From Nostoc sp. C052 (lineage in GTDB: Bacteria; Cyanobacteriota; Cyanobacteriia; Cyanobacteriales; Nostocaceae), in contig NZ_CP040277.1 in the NCBI RefSeq assembly GCF_013393905.1, forward strand, positions 1-64,000: a stretch of 64,000 nucleotides of DNA, in the 5' to 3' direction. Numbering within the stretch: the stretch's first letter is position 1; each line of letters begins with the position of its first letter. The position numbers and the translations under genes are program-made. The notes beneath the pieces are model-generated. The model had not been told where the DNA came from. It was given only the letters and a program-made list of their open reading frames with translations, and made no database searches. Positions 63,578-64,000 of this stretch are shown here, one piece after another.

Positions 63578-64000
63578 ATGAACCATCAACAGCAAAAGGA
63601 TAATTTTGAGGCAAATGAGTCAATAACAACCCAAGAAGCTATAGATTTACTTTTTGGTGAAGGATGGCTCGAAGAGGCTGTTTGCATCGAAGATGAAGCA
63701 AATTGCACGATTGGCGCTGGTTTGGATTGGGGTAATGCATTACCACCTTTAATGCTCAACCTTCCTTTATTTGGTCGCCTATCAACGCTGCGTGTATCTC
63801 TCAACCGCGAGGTCAGGCTAATAATTGAAACATGGGATTTAGGTATAGGTACAACTTCTGCGACAGAAACTGCAAGGACACGTATTAAAGAGCGGTTGCT
63901 ATCTCCTACACCTGAGTTAATACCTCACTTGGAAGCTACTTTGTTACAAGATGATTTATACGGTGAGGAGTTTATATCTAACCGCGAAGCTCTTAAATCG
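63578..64000 (+). CDS. Hypothetical protein, cut by window end
   Basis: ATG at 63578 opens a frame with no stop through 64000, 141 codons (MNHQQQKDNFEANESITTQE, then DLLFGEGWLEEAVC, and PLFGRLSTLRVSLNREVRL). It follows the GNAT-like gene by 22 bases, likely in one operon. The family is unknown. Its C terminus lies outside the window. Confidence 0.7.
   Translation, partial: MNHQQQKDNFEANESITTQEAIDLLFGEGWLEEAVCIEDEANCTIGAGLDWGNALPPLMLNLPLFGRLSTLRVSLNREVRLIIETWDLGIGTTSATETARTRIKERLLSPTPELIPHLEATLLQDDLYGEEFISNREALKS

Overview
The window looks like part of a large accessory replicon, most likely a plasmid, from a filamentous Nostoc-like cyanobacterium. The reasons are the frequent HIP1 octamer (GCGATCGC), a run of heptamer repeats (CAGTCCC x6), dispersed palindromic repeats, flavodoxin, cyanobacterial-type RND pumps, a ParB protein, a primase-like protein, and the absence of any housekeeping, rRNA or tRNA gene. 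No CRISPR array and no complete insertion sequence were seen.

Positions 1-24218 form a copper/metal-resistance island. It holds a CopS-like sensor kinase, MntH, two CusA-type RND pumps (only one with a membrane-fusion protein), a YtkA-like lipoprotein, a CopM-like lipoprotein with two DUF305 domains, flavodoxin, a multicopper oxidase paired with a DUF4396 membrane protein, a glutathione-reductase-like flavoprotein and a tiny Cys-rich protein. An 11-bp-period direct repeat, TGAAAT-N5-TGAAAT, recurs upstream of most of these transcription units. It resembles the CopR box and suggests one regulon under the kinase and a partner regulator that would lie outside the window. Several genes here are damaged (ynfA, the gene at 8875, a small secreted-protein remnant).

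Positions 24259-29887 carry replication and partition functions: an archaeo-eukaryotic-primase-like protein, an inverted-repeat-rich gap, ParB and an IS630-type HTH fragment. Positions 29381-40160 hold a long minus-strand block: an FtsK-like translocase, an M23 peptidase, a GH104 lysozyme-like protein, a RusA-like nuclease, a small ATPase and about eight small membrane proteins, headed by a MerR-like regulator. It looks like a cell-envelope DNA-transfer machine of a type I do not recognise.

Positions 40520-46958 hold poorly known plasmid genes and decayed genes (a DUF5674 gene with one nonsense codon, a frameshifted gene), a ribbon-helix-helix-like protein interrupted in frame by a dispersed repeat, and a protein made of two internal repeats.

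Positions 47013-59037 are a defence island: a GIY-YIG protein, a C5 methyltransferase with an Eco29kI-like endonuclease, an XRE/ImmA-IrrE regulatory pair, a ubiquitin-like operon (multi-ubiquitin, E2-like without cysteine, JAB-E1 fusion, DUF6527), a type II-short-like CBASS (CD-NTase ending in Gly, E2-like, nuclease-SAVED effector) and an AIPR protein. A tyrosine recombinase, a coiled-coil protein, an iteron-like repeat cluster and three uncharacterised genes, one of them GNAT-like and the last cut by the window end, complete the sequence.
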